This document shows positions 35,108 through 43,857 of a DNA stretch of 64,000 nucleotides, piece after piece. Location: assembly GCF_042647465.1 (NCBI RefSeq), contig NZ_JBHRVN010000007.1; one strand, given 5' to 3'. The notes beneath the pieces were generated by a model, which was given only the letters and a program-made list of their open reading frames with translations, ran no database searches and had not been told where the DNA came from. A program made the position numbers and the translations under genes. The stretch's first letter is position 1; every line of letters begins with the position of its first letter. The DNA comes from Wagnerdoeblera intermedia. Lineage in GTDB: Bacteria > Pseudomonadota > Alphaproteobacteria > Rhodobacterales > Rhodobacteraceae.

Positions 35108-36746
35108 TCACCGGAAGGGGCCCAGCGGGATCTCTTTGGGCTGGAAGGTTGTGGCACTGGCGCGGTTCCAGCGGGACCGCCATTCCTTAAGCTCCGGTTC
35201 ATCGCCGGGGGTGAGCAGAAATCCTTCGGGCAGATAGGGGAAGGCCTGATTGCCGTCATCAAAGCCGGAATCATTCAGGCGGAACATGAAGTGATAGGGC
35301 ATGAAGTCCGAGGGATCGCTCAGCCCGGCAGCCCCGGTGATTTCGGCCAGCGATTTGAGGGTGTTGCGATGAAAACGCGCAACCCTTTGATATTTATCAT
35401 CAACATCCAGCGCCCTCATGCGCAGACGATCCTGGGTGGCAATCCCCACCGGGCAGCGGTTGGTGTGACAGGACTGCGCCTGAATACAGCCGAGCGCAAA
35501 CATGAAGCCCCGCGCCGAGTTGCACCAATCCGCCCCAAGGGCGAGGGCGCGGGCGATGTCAAAGGCAGAGATGACCTTTCCGGCGGCACCAACTTTGATG
35601 CGGTCGCGCAGGCCGGCCCCGCGCAGGGTGTTGTGAACGAAGTGCAGCCCCTCAAGCATGGGCATGCCGACACGGTTCACAAATTCCAGCGGTGCGGCCC
35701 CGGTGCCGCCTTCGGTGCCATCCACCACGATGAAATCCGGGGTGATGCCGGTCTCCAGCATGGCTTTGACAACGCACATGAATTCACGGCGGTGCCCGAT
35801 ACAGAGCTTGAAGCCCACCGGCTTGCCACCGGAAAGCTCCCGCAGCTGTCGGATGAATTCAAGCATCTCCATCGGGGTGGAAAAGCTGGAGTGGCGTGCG
35901 GGCGAAATGCAGTCGCGCCCCATGGGAATGCCCCGCGCCTCCGCGATCTCCGGGGTGATTTTTGCAGCCGGCAGCATGCCGCCCTGGCCGGGTTTGGCCC
36001 CCTGGCTGATCTTGAGTTCGATCATTTTGATCTGCGGATCAGCCGCCTGGGCGGCAAAGGCCTCGGGGCTGAAACTGCCATCATCCCTGCGGCAGCCGAA
36101 ATAGCCGGAGGCCACCTGATAAATCAGATCGCCCCCCCCCCTCGCGGTGAAAGCGCGAGATCCCGCCCTCGCCGGTGTCATGGGCAAATTTACCAAGCGC
36201 GGCCCCGCGGTTGAGCGCCGAGATGGCATTGGCCGAGAGCGCACCGAAACTCATGGCTGAGATGTTATAGATCGACGCGCTGTAGGGCTGGCGACAGTCC
36301 GGCCCGCCGATGGTGACGCGAAAATCGCTGTTGCTCAGCGTGACGGGGGCCATGGAATGGGTGAGCCAAGTGTAGCCTGCGGAATAGACCTTCTCCATGG
36401 TGCCGAAGGGGCGTTTGTCCTCAACCCCTTTTGCGCGCTGATAAACCAGGCTGCGGGCTTCGCGGGTGAAGGGGGTCTCGTCCTGATCGCTTTCGAAAAA
36501 ATACTGGCGCATTTCCGGCCGGATGTTTTCCAGCATGAAGCGCAGATGGCCAAAGAGCGGGTAATTGCGCAAAATGGCGTGGTGGGTCTGCGTTACATCG
36601 CGGATGCCGACAGCCGCGAGCGCCGTGCAGATCAGGGCCGGAAGCACCGCCCATTCGGTGCCATTCACCACCTGCCAGACCGAAAAGATCGCCAGAAGCA
36701 CAGCAAGCCCGAGGCCTGAGTAGCGAAAAAGGGACAGATGCATCAT
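35108..36746 (-). pseudogene. FMN-binding glutamate synthase family protein, frameshifted in a G10 tract
   Basis: Related to the FMN/Fe-S synthase domain of GltB (Glu_synthase, PF01645). Residues 1-202 (from ATG at 36746) hold two N-terminal membrane segments (LGLAVLLAIFSVWQVV; AVLPALICTALAAVG) and YNISAMSFGALSANAI. The frame is then lost at 36132-36141, a run of ten C (ten G on the coding strand). One base fewer would join it to GGGDLIYQVASGYFGCRRDD and the rest, giving about 545 aa, the usual length. The second part keeps GMLPAAKITPEIAEARG, FIVVDGTEGGTGAAP and a Cys-containing stretch SCHTNRCPVGIATQD. Either the tract is a sequencing error, or the gene is inactive or phase-variable in this strain. 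Function of stand-alone members is poorly known. Confidence 0.8.
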
Positions 36747-36860
36747 CGTAAGCTTTCAGCTCAGACCACCGGGTCTGCCGGTGATCTGCAAAATAATTAC
36801 CTGAATGAACCATAGCCCCCTTAAGGAAGCCTTGCACCTGTCCTGCGCAAAGCTCGCGCC

Positions 36861-37823
36861 TCAGTGATCGCGGATCACATGGGCCGGGCGCTGCCCCTGA
36901 AGCAGGAGCCGCAGGTTGGCGACCACATGGGCGGCCAGTTTCGCGCCTGCACGGTCACTGCCACCGGCCACATGCGGCGAGATCAGCACATTGGGCGCCG
37001 ACCACAGCGGGTGATTGTCGGGCAGCGGCTCAGGCGCGGTCACATCAAGGCAGGCCCCGCCGAGATGACCGCTTTCCAGCGCTTTCTGCAGCGCCTCTGA
37101 GCAGATGAGATCGCCGCGTCCGACATTGACCACCACCGCGCCCGGCTTCAGCCAGGACAGTGTGGTCTCATTGAGGATGCGGAAGGTCTCATCCGTGAGA
37201 GGAGCCGCAAGAAAGAGCACATCGGTCTGCGCGAAAGCGCTTTGCATCTCGTCATAGCTGTAGACGACATCCGCCTCCGGATCGCTGCCCCCGGTGCGGC
37301 GCAGCGCGGCGATCTGCATGTCAAAAGCCCGGGCACGCTTTGCCGCAGCCCGCCCGATTGAGCCGAAGCCAAGGATGGTCATCCGCCGGTCCTCAAGCGT
37401 CAGGATCGGGGGGATCTCTTTACGGCCCCAGGTTTTTTTCTGCTGCGACAGCACCGCGAAATCGAGGCGGCGCATCAGCGTCAGCAACATGGCCATACCG
37501 TGTTCAGCAACCGGTGCCCCCAGCACACCGCCATTGCCATAAACGGCGATGCCCGGCAGGTCATAAAGATCGATGCCGTCATATCCGGCGGTCATATTCT
37601 GAATGAAGCGCAGCCCCGATGCCTCTACGGCCCGGGCGAAGTCTGCCGTCCAAAGGTCTTTTGCGCCCGCCACCACGATACCATCGCAGCCCGCAAGGCC
37701 GCCCGCGATGGCCTCCTCAACGCTCAGGACCACGGTTTCGATATTCTCCATCCCCTGGAGCGCGGGGATCAGCTCCGCATCGGCGAAGCGGCGGATATAG
37801 GCGATGCGAAGGGGCGGGGTCAT
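36861..37823 (-). CDS. D-isomer-specific 2-hydroxyacid dehydrogenase family protein
   Basis: A 320-aa NAD(P)-dependent oxidoreductase. The Rossmann motif is ILGFGSIGRAAAKRA near residue 147. The C-terminal signature reads VVNVGRGDLICSEALQKAL and GACLDVTAPEPLPDNHPLW; catalytic candidates are the Arg of NVGRGD, the Glu of APEPLP and the His of SPHVAGG. The ATG at 37823 is chosen because homologous-looking sequence starts at PPLRIAYIRRFADAEL. It would reduce a 2-oxoacid to a D-hydroxyacid or the reverse. It is divergent from the LLM gene at 38239 with a 415-base gap. Confidence 0.88.
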   Translation of the reverse strand: MTPPLRIAYIRRFADAELIPALQGMENIETVVLSVEEAIAGGLAGCDGIVVAGAKDLWTADFARAVEASGLRFIQNMTAGYDGIDLYDLPGIAVYGNGGVLGAPVAEHGMAMLLTLMRRLDFAVLSQQKKTWGRKEIPPILTLEDRRMTILGFGSIGRAAAKRARAFDMQIAALRRTGGSDPEADVVYSYDEMQSAFAQTDVLFLAAPLTDETFRILNETTLSWLKPGAVVVNVGRGDLICSEALQKALESGHLGGACLDVTAPEPLPDNHPLWSAPNVLISPHVAGGSDRAGAKLAAHVVANLRLLLQGQRPAHVIRDH

Positions 37824-38238
37824 CTGAGGAGCCTTCCTGTCGTCTGGTCCCGGGCTTCGTTGCCGGACCATATGCTGAGCTTTGGCCGCAGTCTGGCGCG
37901 GAAGTTTTCCGGGACAAGCGTAAAGTGTAAGGCTTTGCCGCATTTGCCGGATTTTGCTCAGCTGCGCATCACTGCGGCCACAGACGCGGCGATCTGCGAC
38001 TTTCACGGGCAGGAAATGTGGCTGCGACTCAAGCCCCGGACGAGCGGGGGGAAGATTTCCCTCTCCCGGGGGGATGCGCAGAGAAGAGTGTTCTTCGGGG
38101 GAATTTCCTGCCGCAGAAGGCGCGGGGGCGAAGAAGAAACCCTCTGCGCGGGGGTGAAAATCGACCGCTCCCGTTCATTTACGCAATGCCCGGTCGCAGG
38201 TCACACTGGCCTCAGTCAGATCCAGCCGGAGCGCCGTC
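37824..38238. promoter_or_regulatory. 415-base gap with a two-step inverted repeat upstream of an LLM gene
   Basis: No convincing gene. GCGCAGAG (38076-38083) is inverted at 38142-38149 and, inside it, TTCTTCG (38091-38097) is inverted at 38129-38135, so an RNA read rightward could form a stacked stem-loop ending 89 bases before the LLM start at 38239. Purine-rich GGGGGAA(GA)TTTCC is repeated at 38046-38060 and 38096-38108. It may be a structured leader, or operators for the divergent genes. It did not match any riboswitch consensus known to me. Confidence 0.35.
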
Positions 38239-39222
38239 ATGTTCTATCGCCTGAGCCTTTTAGACAAATCGCCCGTGGCCGGGGGGATGAGCGGTGCTGA
38301 GGCGTTGCGCACGACGCTTGAGGCGGCGCAACTGGCGGACCGGCTGGGCTATCACCGTTACTGGCTGGCCGAGCATCACGGGCTTCCGGGTCTGGCTTCT
38401 GCGGCGCCTGAGGTTCTGATCGCGCAGATCCTGGCGCGGACGCGCAGCATCCGGGTGGGGTCGGGCGGCATTTTGCTGCAGAATTATGGGGCCTGGAAAG
38501 TCGCTGAGATTTTCTCGGTTCTGGCGGCCCTGCATCCCGGGCGGGTTGATCTGGGGATCGGGAAATCTCCGGGCGGTCTGCCCCAGGTGACCCGCGCCCT
38601 ACAACGCGAGCTGCGCGAGGGATCGGCCGCAGAGGTCGGTCGCAAACTCACCGAGCTTGCGGCCTGGCTGAAAGACCCCGCAGAAGGGGCCGAGATCCTG
38701 CCGCGCCCGGAAAGCGGCCCGCAGCCCTTCCTGCTTGGCGGCTCGCTCGCCAGTGCCGAACAGGCGCTGAGCCTTGGCTGGTCTTACGTGCACGCCGGGC
38801 ATCAGGACGGAAATCCCGAACTGACCGCGAAAGTTTCGGCGCTGTTTCACCATGCCCGCGGCGAGGGCCCGGTTCTCGCCGTGGCCGCCTTTGCCGCCCC
38901 CACGCGGGAGGAGGCCGAGACCCGGATCGGCGGTCTGACCTTCGTGAAAGTCACCTTTGAAGATGGCCACAGCGTCAATCTGACCTCTGAGGAAGGCGCG
39001 CGGGAATATGCCCGCCAATACGGTCCCGTCGATTATGACATCTCAAAGCGCACGCCGGTGATCGTGGCGGGCACGGCGGAAGATGTGCACGACCACCTGT
39101 CCACCCTCAGCCAGCGCTACGGCATCCATGAATTCGTGCTCGATCAGCCCGTGGCCGAAGCGGCGGCGCGGCTCAATTCCATTTCCCTCATCGCGCGGCC
39201 CGTGGCCCGCGCGGTCGCCTGA
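38239..39222 (+). CDS. LLM class flavin-dependent oxidoreductase, MsnO8-like
   Basis: A 327-aa luciferase-like flavoenzyme. LGYHRYWLAEHHGLPGLASA near residue 33 and RIRVGSGGILLQNYGAWKVAE-like sequence near 72 are typical of the MsnO8 group. DLGIGKSPGG near 107 is the group's phosphate-binding turn. It is the first gene of a two-gene plus-strand unit with the larger monooxygenase at 39243. Role unknown; related enzymes attack organosulfur or other small molecules. Confidence 0.83.
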   Translation: MFYRLSLLDKSPVAGGMSGAEALRTTLEAAQLADRLGYHRYWLAEHHGLPGLASAAPEVLIAQILARTRSIRVGSGGILLQNYGAWKVAEIFSVLAALHPGRVDLGIGKSPGGLPQVTRALQRELREGSAAEVGRKLTELAAWLKDPAEGAEILPRPESGPQPFLLGGSLASAEQALSLGWSYVHAGHQDGNPELTAKVSALFHHARGEGPVLAVAAFAAPTREEAETRIGGLTFVKVTFEDGHSVNLTSEEGAREYARQYGPVDYDISKRTPVIVAGTAEDVHDHLSTLSQRYGIHEFVLDQPVAEAAARLNSISLIARPVARAVA

Positions 39223-39242
39223 CCCTTTGCAGGAGTAGTCCG

Positions 39243-40577
39243 ATGACAGGCTCACCCATTCGTTTTGGTCTTATGCTGCATGGTGCCGGCGGGCATATGA
39301 ATTCCTGGAAGCACCCCTCGGGTCCGGCCGATGCCTCTGTGAACCTTGAGTTCTACATCAGCAAGACCCGCAAGGCGGAAGCGGCAGGCATTGCCTTTGT
39401 CTTTGTGGCGGACGGGCTTTACATCAACGAAAAGTCGATCCCGCATTTCCTCAATCGCTTTGAGCCGATGACGATCCTTTCGGCGCTCGCGACCCAGACC
39501 CAAAAAATCGGCCTCGCCGGGACGATTTCGACCTCCTATTCCGATCCTTTCACCGTGGCGCGGCAACTGGCCTCGCTCGATCTGATCTCGGGCGGTCGGG
39601 CGGCCTGGAATGTGGTGACCACGCCGCTTGAAGGGACTGCGCTCAATTACTCGCGCCCGCACCCCGAACATGCGCTGCGCTATGAAATCGCGGATGAATA
39701 TCTGGAAGTGACCCAGGGGCTCTGGGACAGCTGGGATGAAGATGCCGTGGTGCGCAACCGCGAGACGGGGCAGTTCTTTGACCCCTCGAAGCTGCATACG
39801 CTGAACCACAAGGGCCGCTTCTTCCAGGTGGCGGGGCCCCTCAATGCGCCGCGCTCGGCTCAGGGGCAGCCGGTGATCTTCCAGGCGGGCTCGTCGGATG
39901 CGGGGATTGATCTGGCGGGTAAATATGCCGACGGCGTCTTTATGAACCCGATGTCGCGCGAAGAGACGGCGAAATTCTCGGCCCGCATCAAAGATGCGGC
40001 GGAAGCCCATGGCCGCGCGCGCTCAGACGTGAAAACCTTCCCCGGCTTCTCGCCCATCGTCGGGCGCAGCCGCGAAGAGGCTGAGGCGAAATATGAAGCG
40101 ATCCGCGCGCTGATCACGCTGCCCGAAGCGCTGGCCTATCTGGGGCGCTATTTCGACCATCACGACTTCACGCAATATGACCCCGATGCGCCCTTCCCGG
40201 ATCTGGGCGAGATCGGGCGCAACTCCTTCCGCTCGACCACCGACCGCATCAAGGCGGAAGCCGCAGCCCAGGGGCTGACCCTGCGTCAGGTGGCCCTGGC
40301 CGCAGCCACCCCCAAGCCCGCCTTCATCGGCACCGGCGCGGAGATTGCCGAAAAGATCATCGACTGGGTCGACAGCGGCGCCTCGGATGGCTTCATCCTC
40401 AGCTTCCCGGTTTCGGCAGAGGGGCTTGAGGATTTCGTGACCCTGGTGATCCCCGAGCTTGAAGCCCGGGGCCGCTACAGCCGCGATCTGCCGGGGCAGA
40501 CTTTGCGCGACCACCTGGGGCTGCCCTATAAGGAGAGCCGCTATAAAACCGCGCGGCTGGATCTGGCAGCGGAGTGA
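39243..40577 (+). CDS. FMN-dependent monooxygenase, NtaA/SnaA/DszA family
   Basis: A 444-aa monooxygenase of the two-component type that needs reduced FMN from a separate reductase; family members oxidise nitrilotriacetate, organosulfur compounds and dimethylsulfide. Typical stretches are GGHMNSWKHPSG near residue 18, GTISTSYSDPFTVARQLASL near 96, SGGRAAWNVVTTPLEG near 117, and PVIFQAGSSDAGIDLAGKYA near 213. It follows the MsnO8-like gene by 20 bases with GCAGGAG. No flavin reductase is in the window. Confidence 0.88.
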   Translation: MTGSPIRFGLMLHGAGGHMNSWKHPSGPADASVNLEFYISKTRKAEAAGIAFVFVADGLYINEKSIPHFLNRFEPMTILSALATQTQKIGLAGTISTSYSDPFTVARQLASLDLISGGRAAWNVVTTPLEGTALNYSRPHPEHALRYEIADEYLEVTQGLWDSWDEDAVVRNRETGQFFDPSKLHTLNHKGRFFQVAGPLNAPRSAQGQPVIFQAGSSDAGIDLAGKYADGVFMNPMSREETAKFSARIKDAAEAHGRARSDVKTFPGFSPIVGRSREEAEAKYEAIRALITLPEALAYLGRYFDHHDFTQYDPDAPFPDLGEIGRNSFRSTTDRIKAEAAAQGLTLRQVALAAATPKPAFIGTGAEIAEKIIDWVDSGASDGFILSFPVSAEGLEDFVTLVIPELEARGRYSRDLPGQTLRDHLGLPYKESRYKTARLDLAAE

Positions 40578-40604
40578 AAAAATGGGGGCCCTGCGGCCCC
40601 CTTT
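40578..40604. terminator. bidirectional terminator between monooxygenase and thiM
   Basis: Arms GGGGGCC (40584-40590) and GGCCCCC (40595-40601) around CTGC. Five to six A lie at the left side, reading as T on the minus strand, and TTT at the right. It lies in the 29-base gap between two convergent stop codons. Confidence 0.7.
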
Positions 40605-40606
40605 GG

Positions 40607-41392
40607 TTATTCGGCGGGATCGATGAGCGACAGCTCATCAAGGAAGCGGATGGCAAAGCTGCCGGTGCCGCGCGCGCCTGCGGCCCGCTCTGCCGCACGG
40701 GCATAGACGGCATGGGCGGCGGCCACGGCGCTCAGGCGGTTCTCCGCGCCGGCCAGCATCCCCGAGATCAGCGCGCCAAGGGAGCAGCCCGCCCCGGTCA
40801 CCTGGGTCAGCCGCGCATCCCCGCCGGGCACGGCGAGCACCTCACGGCCGTCGGTGATGTAATCGACCGGGCCGGAGACCGCCGCGATGGTGCCCAGATC
40901 TGCCGCGACTTTCTGCAGGAAGGCCAGCGCTTTATCCGACGAGAGCGTGGTATCCACCCCCTGAGCGCCGCCTTCGCCCCCCGCCAGCGCCACCAGCTCT
41001 GACGCATTGCCGCGAATGGCGGTCGGGCGGAACTCAAGCAGGCTTTTGATCACGGCGTCATATTCCGCCGCACCCGCGCCCACGGCGACCGGATCGAGCA
41101 CCCATGGCACACCCGCCTCATGGGCGGCGCGGGCGGCGGTGCGAAGCTGCTCAGGCGTCACCGCGCTCATCAGCGCCGCGCCATTTATCCAGACCGCCGA
41201 GGCGTGACGCGCAAAAACCTGCGGCCAGTCCATCGCGGCCCCAATCGCCGGACCCGCACCCACGGCCAGCAGAACATTGGCCGAAAGATTGGCGGCGACA
41301 AAATTGGTCATCCCGTAGCAAAAGGGCTTCAGGCGCTTCAGACGTGCAAGCTCGGCGCGGGGGGCTTCGCTGTCCCAGGTGAGGGTTTTCAT
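40607..41392 (-). CDS. thiM: hydroxyethylthiazole kinase ThiM
   Basis: Phosphorylates 4-methyl-5-(2-hydroxyethyl)thiazole for thiamine salvage. 261 aa, normal length. Substrate and ATP regions are PFCYGMTNFVAANLSANVLL near residue 21, GVPWVLDPVAVGAG near 110, RGNASELVALAGG near 139 and the catalytic Cys loop TGAGCSLGALISG near 203. The ATG at 41392 is preferred to 41398 because AAGGAG lies at proper distance only from the former. It is the last gene of the six-gene operon that starts at 46065. No thiD, thiE or TPP riboswitch accompanies it, which is unusual for a thiamine salvage operon. Confidence 0.92.
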   Translation of the reverse strand: MKTLTWDSEAPRAELARLKRLKPFCYGMTNFVAANLSANVLLAVGAGPAIGAAMDWPQVFARHASAVWINGAALMSAVTPEQLRTAARAAHEAGVPWVLDPVAVGAGAAEYDAVIKSLLEFRPTAIRGNASELVALAGGEGGAQGVDTTLSSDKALAFLQKVAADLGTIAAVSGPVDYITDGREVLAVPGGDARLTQVTGAGCSLGALISGMLAGAENRLSAVAAAHAVYARAAERAAGARGTGSFAIRFLDELSLIDPAE

Positions 41393-41402
41393 GCTCATCT
41401 CC

Positions 41403-41783
41403 TTATGCGCCCGCCACAACGGCGGTGACTTCCAGCTCAATCTTCATGCGCGGGTCGATCAGGCGCACGACCTGCACCATGGTGGCGGCCGGATAAATCC
41501 CGCCAAATGCCTTACCATGGGCCTCTGCCAGGGCGTCCCATTCGGTCTCATCGGTCAGATAGACCCGGGTGCGCACCACGTCTTTCAGCGAGGCCCCGGC
41601 TTTGGCGAGGATGCCTTCCACCTTGGTCACGGCGCGGGCGAACTGCTCAGCGCCGCTTCCCGGCTCACCCTCAGCGGGCAGGCCAGAGCAGCCTGAGACA
41701 AAGATCTGGCCCTGGCCGAGTGCGGCACGGCTGTAGCCCATCAGCTCTTCGTAATGGCTGCCGGTGCGGATGCGGTTTTCCAT
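41403..41783 (-). CDS. RidA family protein (YjgF/YER057c), lacking the usual catalytic Arg
   Basis: A 126-aa RidA-like protein; classical members hydrolyse reactive enamines/imines. Recognised by SHYEELMGYSRAAL, KVEGILAKAGASLKDVVRTR and IELEVTAVV near the C-terminus. At the place of the deaminase Arg (PAR-T in RidA) it has YPAAT, so the classical enamine deaminase mechanism is unlikely and it belongs with non-archetypal Rid groups. It lies between the HAD hydrolase gene and thiM, one base from the former's end. Confidence 0.85.
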   Translation of the reverse strand: MENRIRTGSHYEELMGYSRAALGQGQIFVSGCSGLPAEGEPGSGAEQFARAVTKVEGILAKAGASLKDVVRTRVYLTDETEWDALAEAHGKAFGGIYPAATMVQVVRLIDPRMKIELEVTAVVAGA

Positions 41784-41784
41784 G

Positions 41785-42468
41785 TTACACTCTCTCACTG
41801 AAGGTCACCGGACGCGCCAGAGCCACCAGGGCCTCTGCGCTCAGCGTGCTGAAATCTTTCACGGTCAGAACGGGTTGGTCGTCAAAGACATGGGTGCCGG
41901 TCTCAAGCGCGACAAAGGGGATGCCAAGGGCGGCGGCGGTGCGCTGGTCCCAGATGCCATCCCCAAGGATCACCGCGCGCAGAGGCTCGTCCGCGCAGGC
42001 AAGTGCCACCGCGCGGGTGACGATCTCTTCGCGGGTGAGATATTCGCCCCCTGTCGCAAGCGCCGCCCCGTCGGCGTCAACGCCCAGTAGTCCCAGTTTC
42101 ACCTTCGCCATGCCGCGCAGGCTGCCGGTCGCATAGGCCACGGCCACATCCGGCATGTCCGAGAGATCCCGGATCAGCGCCGCAGCCCCCGCCACTTCCG
42201 GCACCTCCGTGTGGCTGAGGTGATCGCGCAGCGCGGCTTCATAGGCAGCGTCATAGCGGGCCAGGTCCTCTGCGGTGAGTTCCCGCTGATGGAAATGGCG
42301 GTAAAGCTCTGAGATCACGCCGATATCGGTGTAATGCGGATAGGCGGGCCAGGGCTGAAAGGTCACGTCCAGACCGTCATCGCCAAGGATTTTGGTGATC
42401 AACCGGTGATGCAGATCAGCGGTCTGCAAAAGCGTGCCGTCGATGTCAAAGATCACAAGGGTTTTCAT
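41785..42468 (-). CDS. HAD family hydrolase
   Basis: A 227-aa haloacid dehalogenase-type phosphatase. Motif I is VIFDIDGTLL (Asp8 nucleophile, Asp10), motif II the Thr/Ser of AYATGSLRG, motif III the Lys of MAKVKLGLLG and motif IV VILGDGIWDQRTA. A helical cap (about 15-85) marks subfamily I. It overlaps the amidase stop by 4 bases (ATGA). The substrate is unknown; in this operon it could dephosphorylate a heterocycle phosphate. Confidence 0.87.
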   Translation of the reverse strand: MKTLVIFDIDGTLLQTADLHHRLITKILGDDGLDVTFQPWPAYPHYTDIGVISELYRHFHQRELTAEDLARYDAAYEAALRDHLSHTEVPEVAGAAALIRDLSDMPDVAVAYATGSLRGMAKVKLGLLGVDADGAALATGGEYLTREEIVTRAVALACADEPLRAVILGDGIWDQRTAAALGIPFVALETGTHVFDDQPVLTVKDFSTLSAEALVALARPVTFSERV

Positions 42469-43856
42469 ACCGTTACCTCCGGCCAGCGGATCGCGAAGTC
42501 CCGCGCCACCTCGAGATGGCGGGCAAGGCGCAGCACCGCTGCGTCCTGGAAGCGTTTTCCGGTGATCTGGACCGAGACCGGCACCCCGCCGTCGAGCGGA
42601 TCAAAGACCGGCACCGTCGCCGCAGGCCAGCCCAACTGGTTGAACCAGCAGGCAAAAGCCTGATGGCTGGCCATCCCGAGAGAAGGATCGGGGCAGGGCA
42701 GATCCGCCGTAAAGCGCCGCACCGGCAGAACCGGTGACAGCACATGATCATAGGGGCTGAGGAAGGCGTTGACCCGGGCCGAGGCCACCAGCAACTGATG
42801 CTGCACCTCAGCCGCAAAAATCGCGCTTTTGCCCAGAAGCTGGTCGTATTGCGCGCCGATCAGCGGATGCACCCGGCCCCGGTCCGCCGCAGGCAGGCCA
42901 AAGTAATCCGCAGCGCCGATCAGCAGCATGTTCCAATGCACCGCCTCATAATCGGCGGGGCTGAGGGGCAGATCAGTGATCTCAATGATCTCAGCCCCTG
43001 CGGCTTCGAGCAGATCGGCGGCGTGGTTCACAGCCGTCAGCGTGGCGCTGTCGGTGGCATCGCCCCAGGCGCACTCGCGCCAAAGCGCGATCTTTTTGCC
43101 TTTGATCTCCGTCTCATGGCCCGCCCGAAACGCGCCTTCGGCCGAGAAATGATCGCCTTCCGCATAGCGGCCAAGGGCTGCGAGCGTCAGTTCCACCGTC
43201 TCAACATCCGCCGCCATCGGCCCGGCTGAACGGAAACTGCCCGCCGGATCATAGGCAATGCGGCCCTGGGTCGGCTTGATCGAGGCCAGCCCCGAAAGCG
43301 CCGCAGGGAGCCGCACAGAGCCCACCATATCGGTCCCAAGCGCCACAGTGGCCGCGCCCAGGACCACCGAAGGCCCCGCGCCTGACGAAGAGCCACCGGG
43401 GCTGTCAGCGGCATCCCAGGCATTGCCGATCTGCCCGTGGTGCGAGCTTAACCCCGACATCAGCATGGCAAAATCGGGCATGGCGGTTTTGCAAAGCGGG
43501 ATCATCCCCACCTCACGCGCGCGGATCACCGGCAGCGCATCATAGTTGGAGACTTTCCCCGGATGGCACTCAGTGCCGTGCCAGCGCGGCAGGCCCTTGA
43601 TATGAAAGCTGTCTTTGAAACTGATCGGCACGCCGTCGAGCGCCGAGAGCGGCACCCGCTCCGCCCAGCGGCGGGTCGAGGCCTCAGCCTCGTTCAGCAC
43701 CATGCCGCGGTCGAGCGAGGACAGGCCGTTCAGCGCCGCAAGCACCCCCTCAGCCCGGCTCAGGGCAAATTCCGCCACATCAAGCGGGGTGAACTCGCCG
43801 CTGCGATAGCCCCGCCGCAGGGTGGCGAGGTCGGGCAATGCGTCTTTGAAAGCCAT
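42465..43856 (-). CDS. amidase signature family hydrolase
   Basis: A 463-aa amidase of the Ser-cisSer-Lys type. The catalytic Lys is in PISFKDSFHIKG near residue 75, and the Gly/Ser-rich signature GGSSSGAGPSVVLGAA near 150 holds the bridging Ser. The downstream GTDMVGSVRLPAALSGL contains the nucleophile Ser. It splits amides, ureides or carbamates. The ATG at 43856 is one base before the sulfurtransferase end; longer readings overlap that gene. Part of the six-gene operon. Confidence 0.9.
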   Translation of the reverse strand: MAFKDALPDLATLRRGYRSGEFTPLDVAEFALSRAEGVLAALNGLSSLDRGMVLNEAEASTRRWAERVPLSALDGVPISFKDSFHIKGLPRWHGTECHPGKVSNYDALPVIRAREVGMIPLCKTAMPDFAMLMSGLSSHHGQIGNAWDAADSPGGSSSGAGPSVVLGAATVALGTDMVGSVRLPAALSGLASIKPTQGRIAYDPAGSFRSAGPMAADVETVELTLAALGRYAEGDHFSAEGAFRAGHETEIKGKKIALWRECAWGDATDSATLTAVNHAADLLEAAGAEIIEITDLPLSPADYEAVHWNMLLIGAADYFGLPAADRGRVHPLIGAQYDQLLGKSAIFAAEVQHQLLVASARVNAFLSPYDHVLSPVLPVRRFTADLPCPDPSLGMASHQAFACWFNQLGWPAATVPVFDPLDGGVPVSVQITGKRFQDAAVLRLARHLEVARDFAIRWPEVTV

Positions 43857-43857
43857 G

